NCBI GenBank assembly: GCA_003416985.1 | Contig: QVIN01000001.1 | Span: 558,001-622,000 of the forward strand | Reading direction: 5' to 3' | Length of the DNA stretch: 64,000 nt | Origin: Duganella sp. BJB480 | GTDB lineage: Bacteria > Pseudomonadota > Gammaproteobacteria > Burkholderiales > Burkholderiaceae_D | The notes under the pieces: model-generated | The model's database searches: none | Told to the model about the DNA's origin: nothing | The model's input: the letters and a program-made list of their open reading frames with translations, nothing else | Program-made: the position numbers and the translations under genes | In this document: one piece after another, positions 42,800-51,816 of the stretch | Numbering within the stretch: the stretch's first letter is position 1 | Layout of the letters: each line of letters begins with the position of its first letter

Positions 42800-44155
42800 A
42801 TGACCGACCAAACCCTGGCGGTGCTGCGGGAGCAGGTGCTGCCGCTGCGCACCGACGACGACCTCGACGCCGTGCTGAGCAACATCGGCCAGGCGCGGCT
42901 GGTGCTGATGGGCGAAGCCACCCACGGCACGCGCGAGTTCTATCAACTGCGCGCCGCCCTCAGCAAGCGGCTGATCGTCGAACACGGCTTCGACGCCATC
43001 GCCGTCGAAGCGGACTGGCCGGACGCGCTGCAGGCGAGCCGCTTCGTCCAGCTGAAGGGCGCCGACCAGAGCGCCGACCAGGCGTTGTCCGGCTTCCAGC
43101 GCTTCCCGCAATGGATGTGGCGCAACGAGGAGATGGTCGAGCTGCTGTACTGGCTGCGGCTGCACAACCAGCAGGTGCGGGAGCCGGCGCGCCGCATCGG
43201 CTTCTACGGCCTGGATTTATACAGCCTGCACCAGTCGATGCGCCTGGTGGTGCGCTACCTGGAGCAGGCCGATCCGCCGGCCGCCGGCCGTGCGCGCGAA
43301 CGCTACAGCTGCATCGACCACGTCGGCGCCGATCCGCTGCGTTACGGCTACCTCGCCAGCCTTGGCCTGCGCGAGGACTGCGAGAAGGAAGTGGTGCGCC
43401 AGCTGGCCGAGCTGACCGCGCAGGCGCAGCGGCATCTGGACGTGGCTGGGGACACGGTGCCGGACGAGCTGTTCTACGCGCAGCAAAACGCCCGCGTGGT
43501 GCGGAACGCCGAGCGCTACTACCGCGCCATGTTCAGCCGTCGCGACGAGTCCTGGAATGTGCGCGACAGCCACATGGCCGACACGCTGGACGCCTTGCTG
43601 GCCCACCTGTCCGCACACAGGAGCGGCCCGGCGCGGCTGGTGGTGTGGGCGCACAACTCGCACCTTGGCGACGCGCGGGCGACGGAAATGGGGCGTGGAG
43701 GACAGCTCAACCTGGGACAGCTGGCGCGCGAGCGGCACGGCGAGGCGGCGGTCTACCTGCTGGGCTTCAGCACCCACGACGGCACGGTGACGGCCGCCAG
43801 CGAATGGGACGGGCCGGCCCAGCTCAAGCGCGTGCGGCCATCGCTGCCGGGCAGCCTGGAGGCCTTGCTGCACCAGGTGACCGAGGAGGATCCGGCCCGG
43901 CTGGCGCGCTTCCTGCTGCCGCTGCGGGCCTGCGCGGACGCCCGCGCGGCCTTGCCGGCCACGCTGCTGGAGCGTGCCATCGGCGTGGTCTACCGCCCTG
44001 AGACCGAACGCCAGAGCCATTACTTCGATGCCGAGGTGGCGCGCCAGTTCGACGCCGTGATCCATGTGGACCGTTCCAACGCCGTCAAGCCGCTGGAGTT
44101 GTCCGCGCATTGGCGCTTGGACGAACTGCCCGAGACCTATCCGTCCGGCTTGTAG
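42800..44155 (+). CDS. Erythromycin esterase family protein
   Basis: A 451-residue protein starting at ATG 42800 behind AGGGAG. The family block 'ARLVLMGEATHGTREFYQLR' contains the active-site Glu and His pair (GEATHGT). 'DAIAVEADWPDA', 'IGFYGLDLYSL' and 'LVVWAHNSHLGDA', with a second key His, follow. True Ere enzymes open macrolide lactones, but most chromosomal members of this family have other or unknown substrates, so resistance should not be assumed. Confidence 0.9.
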   Translation: MTDQTLAVLREQVLPLRTDDDLDAVLSNIGQARLVLMGEATHGTREFYQLRAALSKRLIVEHGFDAIAVEADWPDALQASRFVQLKGADQSADQALSGFQRFPQWMWRNEEMVELLYWLRLHNQQVREPARRIGFYGLDLYSLHQSMRLVVRYLEQADPPAAGRARERYSCIDHVGADPLRYGYLASLGLREDCEKEVVRQLAELTAQAQRHLDVAGDTVPDELFYAQQNARVVRNAERYYRAMFSRRDESWNVRDSHMADTLDALLAHLSAHRSGPARLVVWAHNSHLGDARATEMGRGGQLNLGQLARERHGEAAVYLLGFSTHDGTVTAASEWDGPAQLKRVRPSLPGSLEALLHQVTEEDPARLARFLLPLRACADARAALPATLLERAIGVVYRPETERQSHYFDAEVARQFDAVIHVDRSNAVKPLELSAHWRLDELPETYPSGL

Positions 44156-44162
44156 TGGGACG

Positions 44163-44426
44163 TTAGAGGCAGGCCAGCAGCCCGCCCGCCGCCAGCAGGT
44201 TCAGCGCGGCGGTCAGCCAGAATTTGACGAGGAAGCTGGTCTTGATGGACTTGTGGCGCAGCCAGCGCTGCGCCAGCCAGCCGCCCGGCCAGCCGAAGGC
44301 CAATCCTATCAGCAGCAGCGTGCGTTCGGGGATGCGCCGGCGGCGGCCGATGGCGGCCGATTTGTCGATCGCGTAGGCGATAAAGCAGACGATGCTGGCC
44401 AGGCCATACGCGGCCGCCAGCAGCAA
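44163..44426 (-). CDS. DUF1294 small membrane protein
   Basis: About 87 residues with two or three hydrophobic helices and the DUF1294 pattern: 'GLASIVCFIAYAIDKSAA', 'RRRIPERTLLLIGLAFGWPG' and 'GGWLAQRWLRHKSIKTSF'. The start is uncertain; TTG 44426 is given, but the frame stays open almost to the trpS stop. Function is unknown. It sits directly downstream of trpS in the same direction. Confidence 0.75.
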   Translation of the reverse strand: MLLAAAYGLASIVCFIAYAIDKSAAIGRRRRIPERTLLLIGLAFGWPGGWLAQRWLRHKSIKTSFLVKFWLTAALNLLAAGGLLACL

Positions 44427-44461
44427 CAGCGCGAGCTGGAAGGGCGGCAGGGCCGGAACGT

Positions 44462-45514
44462 TCAGAAGTAGCTCAGGCCGAGGGCGGCCTTGACTTCGTC
44501 GGCGGTCTGCGCGGCCACTTCGCGCGCGCGCATCGTGCCTTCCTTCAGCATCTGCATGATGTAGCCCTTGTCCTGCGCCAGCTCTTCGCGGCGGGCGCGG
44601 ATCGGCGCCAGCATCTCCTGCAGCACCACTTCCAGGCGCTTCTTGACGATGGAGTCGCCCAGGCCGCCGCGCACGTAATGGGCCTTCATCTCGGCCAGCT
44701 TGTCCTTTTCAGGATCGAAGGCGTCCAGGTAGATGAAGGCCACGTTGCCTTCCAGGTGGCCCGGATCTTCCACGCGCAGGTGCAGCGGATCGGTATAAAC
44801 CTTTTTCACGGCGGCGGTGATCTCGGCCGCGGTGGCGCCCAGGTTGATCGTGTTGCCCAGCGATTTGCTCATCTTGGCCTTGCCGTCGGTGCCCGGCAGG
44901 CGGCCGATCTCCGGCACCAGCGCCTTGCACTCGACCAGGATGTCCTTGTTGGCGATGCGGTTGAAGCGGCGCACGATCTCGTTGGTCTGTTCGATCATCG
45001 GGATCTGGTCCTCGCCGACCGGCACCAGCGAGGCCTTGAACGCCGAGATGTCGGCCGCCTGCGAGGCTGGGTAGGTCAGGAAGCCGGCCGGGATGTCGCG
45101 CTCGAAGCCGCGCAGCGCGATCTCGGTCTTGACGGTCGGGTTGCGCTCCAGGCGGGCCACGGTCACCAGGTTCAGGTAGTAGAAGGTCAGCTCGGCCAGT
45201 TCCGGGATCTGCGACTGGATCAGGATGGTCGACTTGGCCGGGTCGATGCCGACCGCCAGATAGTCCAGCGCCACCTCGACCACGTTGCGGTGCACCTTGC
45301 CGGTGTCGTCCATGTTGTCGGTCAGGGCCTGGGCGTCGGCCAGCATGATGAACTGCTTGTATTCGTGCTGATAGGCGACGCGGTTGCGCAGGCTGCCGAC
45401 GAAGTGGCCCAGGTGCAGCGGGCCGGTCGGGCGGTCGCCGGTCAGGATCACGGTCGGGCCTTTGGACGCGGCGGGTGCGGTGGCGATTACTTCGGACTGT
45501 TCGGTCAGGCTCAT
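44462..45514 (-). CDS. trpS: Tryptophanyl-tRNA synthetase
   Basis: A 350-residue class I aminoacyl-tRNA synthetase. The HIGH-like motif is '[10 protein letters not shown]' near residue 31, and KMSKS is exact in '[11 protein letters not shown]'. Other signature segments are 'ILTGDRPTG' and '[20 protein letters not shown]'. ATG 45514 has the AAAGGA ribosome site; a longer frame exists but is not needed. The enzyme charges tRNA-Trp in the cytoplasm. It stands as the first gene of a unit with the DUF1294 gene. Confidence 0.97.
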   Translation of the reverse strand: MSLTEQSEVIATAPAASKGPTVILTGDRPTGPLHLGHFVGSLRNRVAYQHEYKQFIMLADAQALTDNMDDTGKVHRNVVEVALDYLAVGIDPAKSTILIQSQIPELAELTFYYLNLVTVARLERNPTVKTEIALRGFERDIPAGFLTYPASQAADISAFKASLVPVGEDQIPMIEQTNEIVRRFNRIANKDILVECKALVPEIGRLPGTDGKAKMSKSLGNTINLGATAAEITAAVKKVYTDPLHLRVEDPGHLEGNVAFIYLDAFDPEKDKLAEMKAHYVRGGLGDSIVKKRLEVVLQEMLAPIRARREELAQDKGYIMQMLKEGTMRAREVAAQTADEVKAALGLSYF

Positions 45515-45791
45515 CAGGGGTTCCTTTACGTTGCCCCGGTCCGGCGCGACGAATGTAAAAAACGCCACCAGAAAAGGGCGGCGTTGATAAAAATATCACA
45601 TCACTATGGGTAGACAGTGGCCGCGCGCTAGGAGCGGCGCCAATTCAGGCAGGCGTGAAGTGTGGTGTAAAAAGTCATCCGCGTATGGTTGCAGTTCAGC
45701 GCCGGTCTGTCAAGGTGTGAGGCGCCGCAAGGCCCGCTGCGGGATTCGGAACTAGATTGAATGCTCGCGGTCTGACACAAAGGAGATTAAA

Positions 45792-46031
45792 ATGGCCGAT
45801 AACTTCGATTCCGTCGCGTTTATGGATACCCTGACTGAAGGCGGCATGCCCGAGAAGCAGGCCAAGGCGCTGGCCTCGGCGATGTTCCAGCTTATCGACA
45901 CCCACCTGGTGACCAAGAACTATCTCGACATGCGCCTGGCGCAGCTCAAGTCCGAATTGATCCAGTGGATGGTCGGTGTGGTGGTCGTGCAGACTGGAGT
46001 CACCGCCGTGCTCTTCAAGCTCATGCATTAA
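45792..46031 (+). CDS. DUF1640-like small coiled-coil membrane protein
   Basis: A 79-residue protein with GGAG ribosome site. It follows the short DUF1640 pattern: 'DTLTEGGMPEKQAKALASAM', 'LVTKNYLDMRLAQLKSELI', then a C-terminal membrane helix 'WMVGVVVVQTGVTAVLFKLM'. These tail-anchored small proteins are common and often lie near mobile DNA; their role is unknown. A 277-bp region upstream holds only promoter-type sequence as far as I can see. Confidence 0.75.
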   Translation: MADNFDSVAFMDTLTEGGMPEKQAKALASAMFQLIDTHLVTKNYLDMRLAQLKSELIQWMVGVVVVQTGVTAVLFKLMH

Positions 46032-46087
46032 TCTAAACGATAAGGTAGTATTGCCGATCCTGAGCGATACCCCTTACCGGAGCCGAT

Positions 46088-48001
46088 ATGCGTGTTCTTG
46101 CAGTTGCCGTGCTTTCCACCCTGATGGTCTCCGCCGCAACGGCGCAAACATCCACGCCGCCGATGGCGCCCGACATCCCCGCCAAGTTCGACACCGCCAT
46201 CCCCAACGCCGACTACGTCAAGCGCGACGTCATGATCCCGATGCGCGACGGCGTCAAGCTGCACACCGTGATCGTCATCCCCAAGGGCGCCGTCCACGCC
46301 CCCATGGTCCTGAGCCGCACCCCCTACAACGCCAGCGGCCGCGCCCAGCGCAACGTCAGCCCCAGCGTGCTGGCCACGGTCGGGCAGGGCGACGAAGTGA
46401 TGTTGGAAAACGGCTACATCCGCGTCTACCAGGACGTGCGCGGCAAATACGGCTCCGAGGGCGAGTACGTGATGACCCGCCCTGTCAAAGGCCCGCTCAA
46501 CAGCACTCGCACCGACCACACCACCGACGCCTGGGACACCATCGACTGGCTGGTCAAGAACGTCCCCGAAAGCAACGGCAACGTCGGCATGATAGGCTCG
46601 TCCTACGAAGGCTTCACCGTGCTGATGGCGCTGGTCGACCCGCACCCGGCGCTCAAGGTCGCCGTGCCGATGAGTCCCATGGTCGACGGCTGGCGTGGCG
46701 ACGACTGGTTCCACAACGGCGCCTTTCGCGTGACCAACCTGAGCTACATCGCCGGCCAGACCGCCGCCAAGGGCAGCGGCAAGACCCTGGCCACCGGCGT
46801 CTACGACGACTACGAGGGCGTGCTGCGCGGCGGCTCCACCGCCGATTACGCCCGGCAGTTCGGCCTGGACCAGCTCAACTTCGTCCGCAAGCTGTTCGAG
46901 CACCCGGCGTACGACAGCTACTGGCAGCAGCAGGCGCTCGACAAGATCCTGGCCAAGCGCCCGATGAAGGTGCCCACCATGACCGTGGTCGGTTACTGGG
47001 ACCAGGAGGACATCTACGGCGCCCACGCGTTCTACTCGGCGGTCGAACCGCAGGACAAGGCCAACGACAAGAACTTCCTGGTGGTGGGGCCGTGGCGCCA
47101 CAGCGGCGTCAATTACGACGGCTCCAGCCTGGGCCCGCTCAAGTTCACCGGCGACACCGCGCTGGAATTCCGCCGCGACGTGATGCAGCCCTTCCTCGAC
47201 CAATACCTGAAGGACGGCGCGCCGGCCGCCGACACGCCGCCGGTGCTGTTCTACCAGACCGGCGTCAATCGCTGGCAGCGCTTGCAGCGCTGGCCGCTGG
47301 CGTGCGAAACCGGCTGCCCGGCGCCGCTCAAGCCGATCTACCTGAAGCCCGACTTCAAGCTGGACTTCGACGCGCCGCAGCAGGGCGCGGGCTTCGACGA
47401 ATACGTGTCCGACCCGGCCAAGCCGGTGCCGTTCGTCCCGCGTCCGGTGCACATGAACGACGCCAGCGTGTGGCGCCCATGGCTGGTGAGCGACCAGCGC
47501 GGCGTCTCCGACCGCACCGATGTGCTGAGCTACGTCACCGAGCCGCTCAAGGCGCGCCTGCAGATCGCCGGCGCCGCCATGGTCAACCTGTACGCCTCGA
47601 CCACCGGCACCGACACCGACTGGGTGGTCAAGCTGATCGACGTCTACCCCGACGAAGTGCCGTCGCAGCCGGAGCTGGGCGGCTACCAGCTGGGCATCGC
47701 GATGGACATCTTCCGTGGCCGCTACCGCAACAGCTTCGAGCATCCGTCGCCGGTCGCGCCGGGCGCCGTGGAGAAGTACCGCTTCGCGCTGCCGAACGCC
47801 AACCACGTGTTCCTGCCGGGCCACCGCGTGATGGTGCAGATCCAGTCCAGCTGGTTCCCGCTGTACGACCGCAATCCGCAGACCTACGTGCAGAACATCT
47901 TCCACGCCAAGCCGGCCGACTACAAGAAAGCGACGCTGCGCGTGTACCACGCCGGCGCCGAAAGCAGCGCCCTGGAGCTGCCGGTGGTGGAGGGGAAATA
48001 A
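46088..48001 (+). CDS. CocE/NonD family (X-Pro dipeptidyl-peptidase S15-like) hydrolase
   Basis: A 637-residue exported enzyme (signal peptide ending near ATAQT). The alpha/beta hydrolase nucleophile Ser172 lies in MIGSSYEGF, the GxSYxG motif of the S15/CocE family. A C-terminal jelly-roll domain ('RLQIAGAAMVNLYASTTGTD', 'FRGRYRNSFEHPSPVAPGAV') completes it. Members include cocaine esterase, glutaryl-7-ACA acylase and alpha-amino ester hydrolases, so the acyl substrate is open. It is a stand-alone gene. Confidence 0.92.
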   Translation: MRVLAVAVLSTLMVSAATAQTSTPPMAPDIPAKFDTAIPNADYVKRDVMIPMRDGVKLHTVIVIPKGAVHAPMVLSRTPYNASGRAQRNVSPSVLATVGQGDEVMLENGYIRVYQDVRGKYGSEGEYVMTRPVKGPLNSTRTDHTTDAWDTIDWLVKNVPESNGNVGMIGSSYEGFTVLMALVDPHPALKVAVPMSPMVDGWRGDDWFHNGAFRVTNLSYIAGQTAAKGSGKTLATGVYDDYEGVLRGGSTADYARQFGLDQLNFVRKLFEHPAYDSYWQQQALDKILAKRPMKVPTMTVVGYWDQEDIYGAHAFYSAVEPQDKANDKNFLVVGPWRHSGVNYDGSSLGPLKFTGDTALEFRRDVMQPFLDQYLKDGAPAADTPPVLFYQTGVNRWQRLQRWPLACETGCPAPLKPIYLKPDFKLDFDAPQQGAGFDEYVSDPAKPVPFVPRPVHMNDASVWRPWLVSDQRGVSDRTDVLSYVTEPLKARLQIAGAAMVNLYASTTGTDTDWVVKLIDVYPDEVPSQPELGGYQLGIAMDIFRGRYRNSFEHPSPVAPGAVEKYRFALPNANHVFLPGHRVMVQIQSSWFPLYDRNPQTYVQNIFHAKPADYKKATLRVYHAGAESSALELPVVEGK

Positions 48002-48025
48002 GCTAAACGGAATAAACCGTTTAGC
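48002..48025. terminator. Bidirectional terminator hairpin between convergent genes
   Basis: GCTAAACGG (48002-48010) pairs perfectly with CCGTTTAGC (48017-48025) over a 6-nt loop. On the minus strand a TTATTT tail follows the stem. It overlaps the stop of the minus-strand gene by a few bases, serving both the hydrolase gene and the periplasmic protein gene. Confidence 0.65.
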
Positions 48026-48821
48026 GCGGACGCACGCTGTCGGTCAGCACGTCCGCGCGGAAGTAGTGGCGATAGCCCTCCAGCACCTGGTTCGACCTGC
48101 CCATCTTTTCCAGCATGTCGATCAGCACCCGCTGGTCCGCCGCCGGCAGGGCGTGCGACACGTAGGCGCCGCTGTCGCTCCACGGCAGTTCGGGAATGGG
48201 CTCCATCCGCAGCCTGTCCTGCAAGCCGTTGACGCGCGCATCGCGCCGGATCGCACCGGCCATCAGCGTCGGCCCCATGATGGTGAGGTCGGCCGAGCCG
48301 GCGTGCAGCAGGCGCGCCACCGCCACCACGTCCACCTCGGTGAACAGGCGGCCCTGCTTGGCCAGCTCGTTCACCAGCGCGGTGTATTGCTCGCCATAGT
48401 CGAAGCCCCGCACCACGGCCACGCGCAGCTCGCGCCGCTCCAGCAGGTTCTTGGCGTCGGTGATCGGCGCGCGCGGGCCGGCCACCGAAATCAGCATGGC
48501 GCGATGGCCTATCATCGGCACAAACGTGCCGGCCAGGTCGCGCGACGGCGTGCGCGAGGCCGGCAGCAGCAGGTCGGCCTTGCCGGCCTTGAACATGGCC
48601 ACCTGGCGCGCACGCGGCACCACGGTGAAGACGAAGTTGCAGCCGCTCTTGCCGCTCGCACTGCGCAGCAGGTCGGGATAGATGCCGCCGACGCGGGCCC
48701 CCTCGATCTGCACGCTGGCGCCGCTGGCCGACACCGGCACGGAGATGTCGCGTGAACAGTCGCCGGCCCGGGCGTGCGCCACGCAGGCCGCCAGCAGCGC
48801 GGCGATGGCGTATCGTTTCAT
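48021..48821 (-). CDS. Periplasmic solute-binding-like protein (SBP family 3 type)
   Basis: ATG 48821 gives 266 residues with a signal peptide ending near HARAGD. The layout is that of small transporter substrate-binding proteins: 'VGGIYPDLLRSASGKSGC', 'MFKAGKADLLLPASRTPSRD' and 'LRVAVVRGFDYGEQYTALVN'. No permease or ATPase gene is adjacent, so it could be an orphan sensor-type binding protein. Its start overlaps the stop of the MFS transporter gene (ATGA), so both come from one message. Confidence 0.82.
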   Translation of the reverse strand: MKRYAIAALLAACVAHARAGDCSRDISVPVSASGASVQIEGARVGGIYPDLLRSASGKSGCNFVFTVVPRARQVAMFKAGKADLLLPASRTPSRDLAGTFVPMIGHRAMLISVAGPRAPITDAKNLLERRELRVAVVRGFDYGEQYTALVNELAKQGRLFTEVDVVAVARLLHAGSADLTIMGPTLMAGAIRRDARVNGLQDRLRMEPIPELPWSDSGAYVSHALPAADQRVLIDMLEKMGRSNQVLEGYRHYFRADVLTDSVRPR

Positions 48822-50077
48822 GGCGTGGCCGTCCGCATATGGTGCTGGTGGAAGTAGCGCTGCGCCACCAGGATGGCCACCGCCTGCATCGCCGCGCACA
48901 GGTAGAAGGTGCTGCCGATGCGCCAGTCGTCCGCCGGCAGGTGGCTGACTTCACCGAGGATGGCGGTGCCCAGCAGCGGCATGAAGATCACCCCCAGGCT
49001 GCTGACCGATTGCAGTGACCCCATCAACTCGCCCTGTTCGTGGGGCGGCGTCGCCTTCGAGACGATGGCCTGCAGCGCCGGGCCGACCGCGAACGCCAGC
49101 ACATTGCACAGGATGAGCACATACATCATCCAGCCATGCGTGGCCAGGCCGTACAGCAGGTAGGTGATGGCGCCCGAGCACAATCCCAGCAGCGACAGGC
49201 GCACCTCGCCGAAGCGCTTGATCAGGATGCCCAGCAGGCCGGCCTGCACCACGGCCGCCGTCAGGCCGACGCAGAACATGGCCGCGCCGTTCTGGCCCGG
49301 CGTCCAGGCGAAGCGGAAGTGGGTGTACAGCACCCAGGTGGTCTGCAGCATCATCTGCGCGAAGGTGACCAGCGAGAAGGTGACCACCAGGCCGCGGATG
49401 TCGGTGCGGCGCGCAAGCTTGAACAGCGCCGACAGGGGATTGATCTTGGCCAGCTTGAACGTCGAGCGGCGCTCCGCCGGCAGCGATTCCGGCACGACGA
49501 AATAGCCGTAGACGAAATTGGCGGCCGACAGCCCGCCCGCCACGTAGAACGGCAGGTGCAGGTTGACGCTGCCCAGCAGGCCGCCCAGCATCGGGCCGCA
49601 GATGAAGCCCAGGCCGAACGCCGCGCCGACCTTGCCGAAGCTCTTGGCGCGGTTCTCCGGCGTCGAGATGTCCGACGCGTAGGCCGACGCCACCGACATG
49701 CTGGCCGACGACATGCCGCCCACCACGCGGCCGATGAACAGGTAGGCCAGGTTGGGCGCCCACGCGGTGGACAGGAAGTTGATGCACATGCCGGCCATCG
49801 AATACAGCATCACCGGGCGGCGGCCGATGCGGTCGCTCAGGGCGCCCAGCATGGGCATGAAGATGAACTGCATCAGGCCGAACACCGCGCTCATGATGCC
49901 GAACCAGTAGGCCTGGTTCTCGCGCGAGCCGGTGAATTCGCCCACCAGCATCGGCAGCACCGGCACGATCAGGCCGATGCCCAGCATGTCGATGAAGACG
50001 CAGATCAGGATGAAGTTCAGGTTGCCCGGCGCCGGGGCGGCCGGCAGGGCGGGTGCAGCGGTATCGGGGGTGGCCAT
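48818..50077 (-). CDS. TetA-type MFS transporter
   Basis: A 419-residue major facilitator with twelve helices. Signature segments are 'FIDMLGIGLIVPVLPMLVGE' and motif A 'GALSDRIGRRPVMLYSMAG', with Asp and Arg residues as in TCR/Tet drug exporters, then 'FIGRVVGGMSSASMSVASAY'. Similarity to the TetA subfamily does not prove tetracycline export; chromosomal members often carry other drugs or metabolites. It overlaps the downstream binding-protein gene by 4 bp. Confidence 0.9.
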   Translation of the reverse strand: MATPDTAAPALPAAPAPGNLNFILICVFIDMLGIGLIVPVLPMLVGEFTGSRENQAYWFGIMSAVFGLMQFIFMPMLGALSDRIGRRPVMLYSMAGMCINFLSTAWAPNLAYLFIGRVVGGMSSASMSVASAYASDISTPENRAKSFGKVGAAFGLGFICGPMLGGLLGSVNLHLPFYVAGGLSAANFVYGYFVVPESLPAERRSTFKLAKINPLSALFKLARRTDIRGLVVTFSLVTFAQMMLQTTWVLYTHFRFAWTPGQNGAAMFCVGLTAAVVQAGLLGILIKRFGEVRLSLLGLCSGAITYLLYGLATHGWMMYVLILCNVLAFAVGPALQAIVSKATPPHEQGELMGSLQSVSSLGVIFMPLLGTAILGEVSHLPADDWRIGSTFYLCAAMQAVAILVAQRYFHQHHMRTATP

Positions 50078-50098
50078 GTGATCGGTGAATGAAAAGGG

Positions 50099-50758
50099 TC
50101 AGGGCGCGGCCGGACTGGCGGCCCACTCGGCGATGAAGCTGTCGCGGAAGGCGGTCAGCTCGTTGAGGCGGGTCTGCGCCAGGTGGCGGCCGGCGGAGGT
50201 CTGCATCTTGCCGGGCAGGGTGGCCAGCTTGGTGTCGATGTGGTCCAGCGCATAGGCTTTTTCATCGAGATCGCGATGCAGCGCCATCGGATCGTCGGGG
50301 TGGGCCAGGCCGCTGCCCATGCGCCCGGCCGTGTAGAACAGCCGCGCCAGGCCCACCGCGCCCAGGGCGTCGAGGCGGTCGGCGTCCTGCACGATCTTGG
50401 CCTCGATGGTCTCGGGGCGGATGGCGGCGGAAAAACTGTGGCTCTCGATCGCGTGCGCGACGGCGGCCAGCTTATTGGACGGGAAATCGAGTTCGGCCAG
50501 CTGGCGGCTGGCCAGCAGCGCCGCCTTGCGCGAGGCCAGGTGGCGTTCGGGATCGTTCTTGGGCAGGTTGACCAGGTCGTGCAGGTAGCAGCCGGCCAGC
50601 ACGACCAGCGCGTCGGCCTCGGGATAGTCGTCCAGCAGCAGGCTGGCGTTGCGCCAGACGCGGTGCAGGTGGTTGGTGTCGTGGGCGCCGTCGGCTCCGG
50701 CGGCGGCGCTGGCCAGGCGGACCAGGCGCGGGTGCCAGCTGTTGAGCAAGCTGTTCAT
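50099..50758 (-). CDS. HD-domain phosphohydrolase (YedJ-like)
   Basis: A 219-residue protein with the HD metal site: His in 'GAHDTNHLHRVWRNA', the His-Asp pair in 'LAGCYLHDLVNLPKND', and a downstream Asp in 'EAKIVQDADRLDALGAVGLA'. Such enzymes hydrolyse nucleotide or phosphate monoester substrates; the specific one is unknown. It is the first gene of a possible unit with the MFS and binding-protein genes, with a 21-bp gap. Confidence 0.9.
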   Translation of the reverse strand: MNSLLNSWHPRLVRLASAAAGADGAHDTNHLHRVWRNASLLLDDYPEADALVVLAGCYLHDLVNLPKNDPERHLASRKAALLASRQLAELDFPSNKLAAVAHAIESHSFSAAIRPETIEAKIVQDADRLDALGAVGLARLFYTAGRMGSGLAHPDDPMALHRDLDEKAYALDHIDTKLATLPGKMQTSAGRHLAQTRLNELTAFRDSFIAEWAASPAAP

Positions 50759-50916
50759 TGTTCTCCCGTGATGTCTGTCTCGACGTTCTTTTTTTCAGAT
50801 CATACAGCCTGATACGGCCCTTGTGCAGTGGAACTTGGCGGCAATTAACAATTGTTTGCTTGCCAAGCGGGACGAAATTATGCAAAATGCAACCATATTT
50901 GATAATCACAGGCACT

Positions 50917-51231
50917 ATGATGCGTAACTTCCTGGCGCTTGCACCGATGTTGTTGAGCCTGCTCAGCGCCCCCGCGCTGGCGCTCGACGACACCCCGACC
51001 GTGACGCCCCATTTCCAGATCAAGGGGGAAGACAGCCGCCTGGCCGGCGCCCGTCCGAACGCGGCCGCCGCGTTGGCGGCGTCGGCGCCGCGCCGCGCGC
51101 AGGCCGAGAACGAGACCCTGCGCCCCGAACGCGAAGCCATGAATCCGCGCGCCGTGACCACCACCGTGCTGCGTCCGCTGCCGTCCGCCGCCGCCGCCCG
51201 CCTGGTCGAAAACCCCAGCTGGAAACGTTAA
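50917..51231 (+). CDS. Small exported hypothetical protein
   Basis: A 104-residue protein beginning MMRNFLALAPMLLSLLSAPA, a clear signal peptide with cleavage after ALA. The mature part is Ala/Arg-rich and likely disordered ('RPNAAAALAASAPRRAQAEN'). An upstream in-frame ATG at 50887 would put a poor sequence before the signal peptide. No family is recognised. Confidence 0.6.
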   Translation: MMRNFLALAPMLLSLLSAPALALDDTPTVTPHFQIKGEDSRLAGARPNAAAALAASAPRRAQAENETLRPEREAMNPRAVTTTVLRPLPSAAAARLVENPSWKR

Positions 51232-51324
51232 CACAATTTATTGCCCGGATGCATTTATTTGGTGCTTAATAACTTGACTTGAGGTAACATTGCCGCCAAT
51301 CACTTTGGCAATGAAGGAAACCCC

Positions 51325-51816
51325 ATGTCTAATGTAAGCGAACTGCACGCAACGAACCCCGCCGGCGAGTACTTGGCCTTCACCCTGGGCCAGGAAGAGT
51401 ACGGCATTGACATACAAAAAGTAGCGGAAATCCGCAGCTACGAAACCCCGACCCGCATCGCCAACGCGCCCGACTTCGTCAAGGGCGTGGTCAATCTGCG
51501 CGGCATCATCGTGCCGATTGTCGACATGCGTATCAAGTTCAACCTGGGCACCCCGTCGTACGACCAGTTCACCGTGGTCATCATCCTCAACATCGGCCAC
51601 CGCGTGGTCGGCATGGTGGTGGACCGCGTCTCCGACGTGACCACGCTGCTGCCCGAGCAGGTCAAGCCGGCGCCGGAAATCGGCGCGGCCATGAAGAGCG
51701 ACCATATCGTCGGCCTGGGCACGCTGGAAGAGCGCATGCTGATCCTGATCGACATCGACAAGCTGATGTCGAGCGCCGACATGGGCCTGGTCGAGACCAC
51801 CGCGCTGGCGGCGTAA
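51325..51816 (+). CDS. cheW: Chemotaxis coupling protein CheW
   Basis: A 163-residue CheW with the typical 'YLAFTLGQEEYGIDIQKVAE', 'GVVNLRGIIVPIVDMRIKFN' and 'GMVVDRVSDVTTLLPEQVKP'. It joins chemoreceptors to the CheA kinase at the inner membrane. The last base of its stop is the first base of the receptor's ATG, so the two are translationally coupled. No cheA or cheY is in the window, so this is a satellite receptor-coupler pair. Confidence 0.95.
   Translation: MSNVSELHATNPAGEYLAFTLGQEEYGIDIQKVAEIRSYETPTRIANAPDFVKGVVNLRGIIVPIVDMRIKFNLGTPSYDQFTVVIILNIGHRVVGMVVDRVSDVTTLLPEQVKPAPEIGAAMKSDHIVGLGTLEERMLILIDIDKLMSSADMGLVETTALAA

Noticed and set aside
42800..44155. Macrolide resistance gene call
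   Set aside because: Only family-level similarity to erythromycin esterases; most chromosomal members have other substrates.
46028..47950. 640-residue minus-strand ORF opposite the CocE-type gene
   Set aside because: Shadow of a gene with signal peptide and nucleophile motif.
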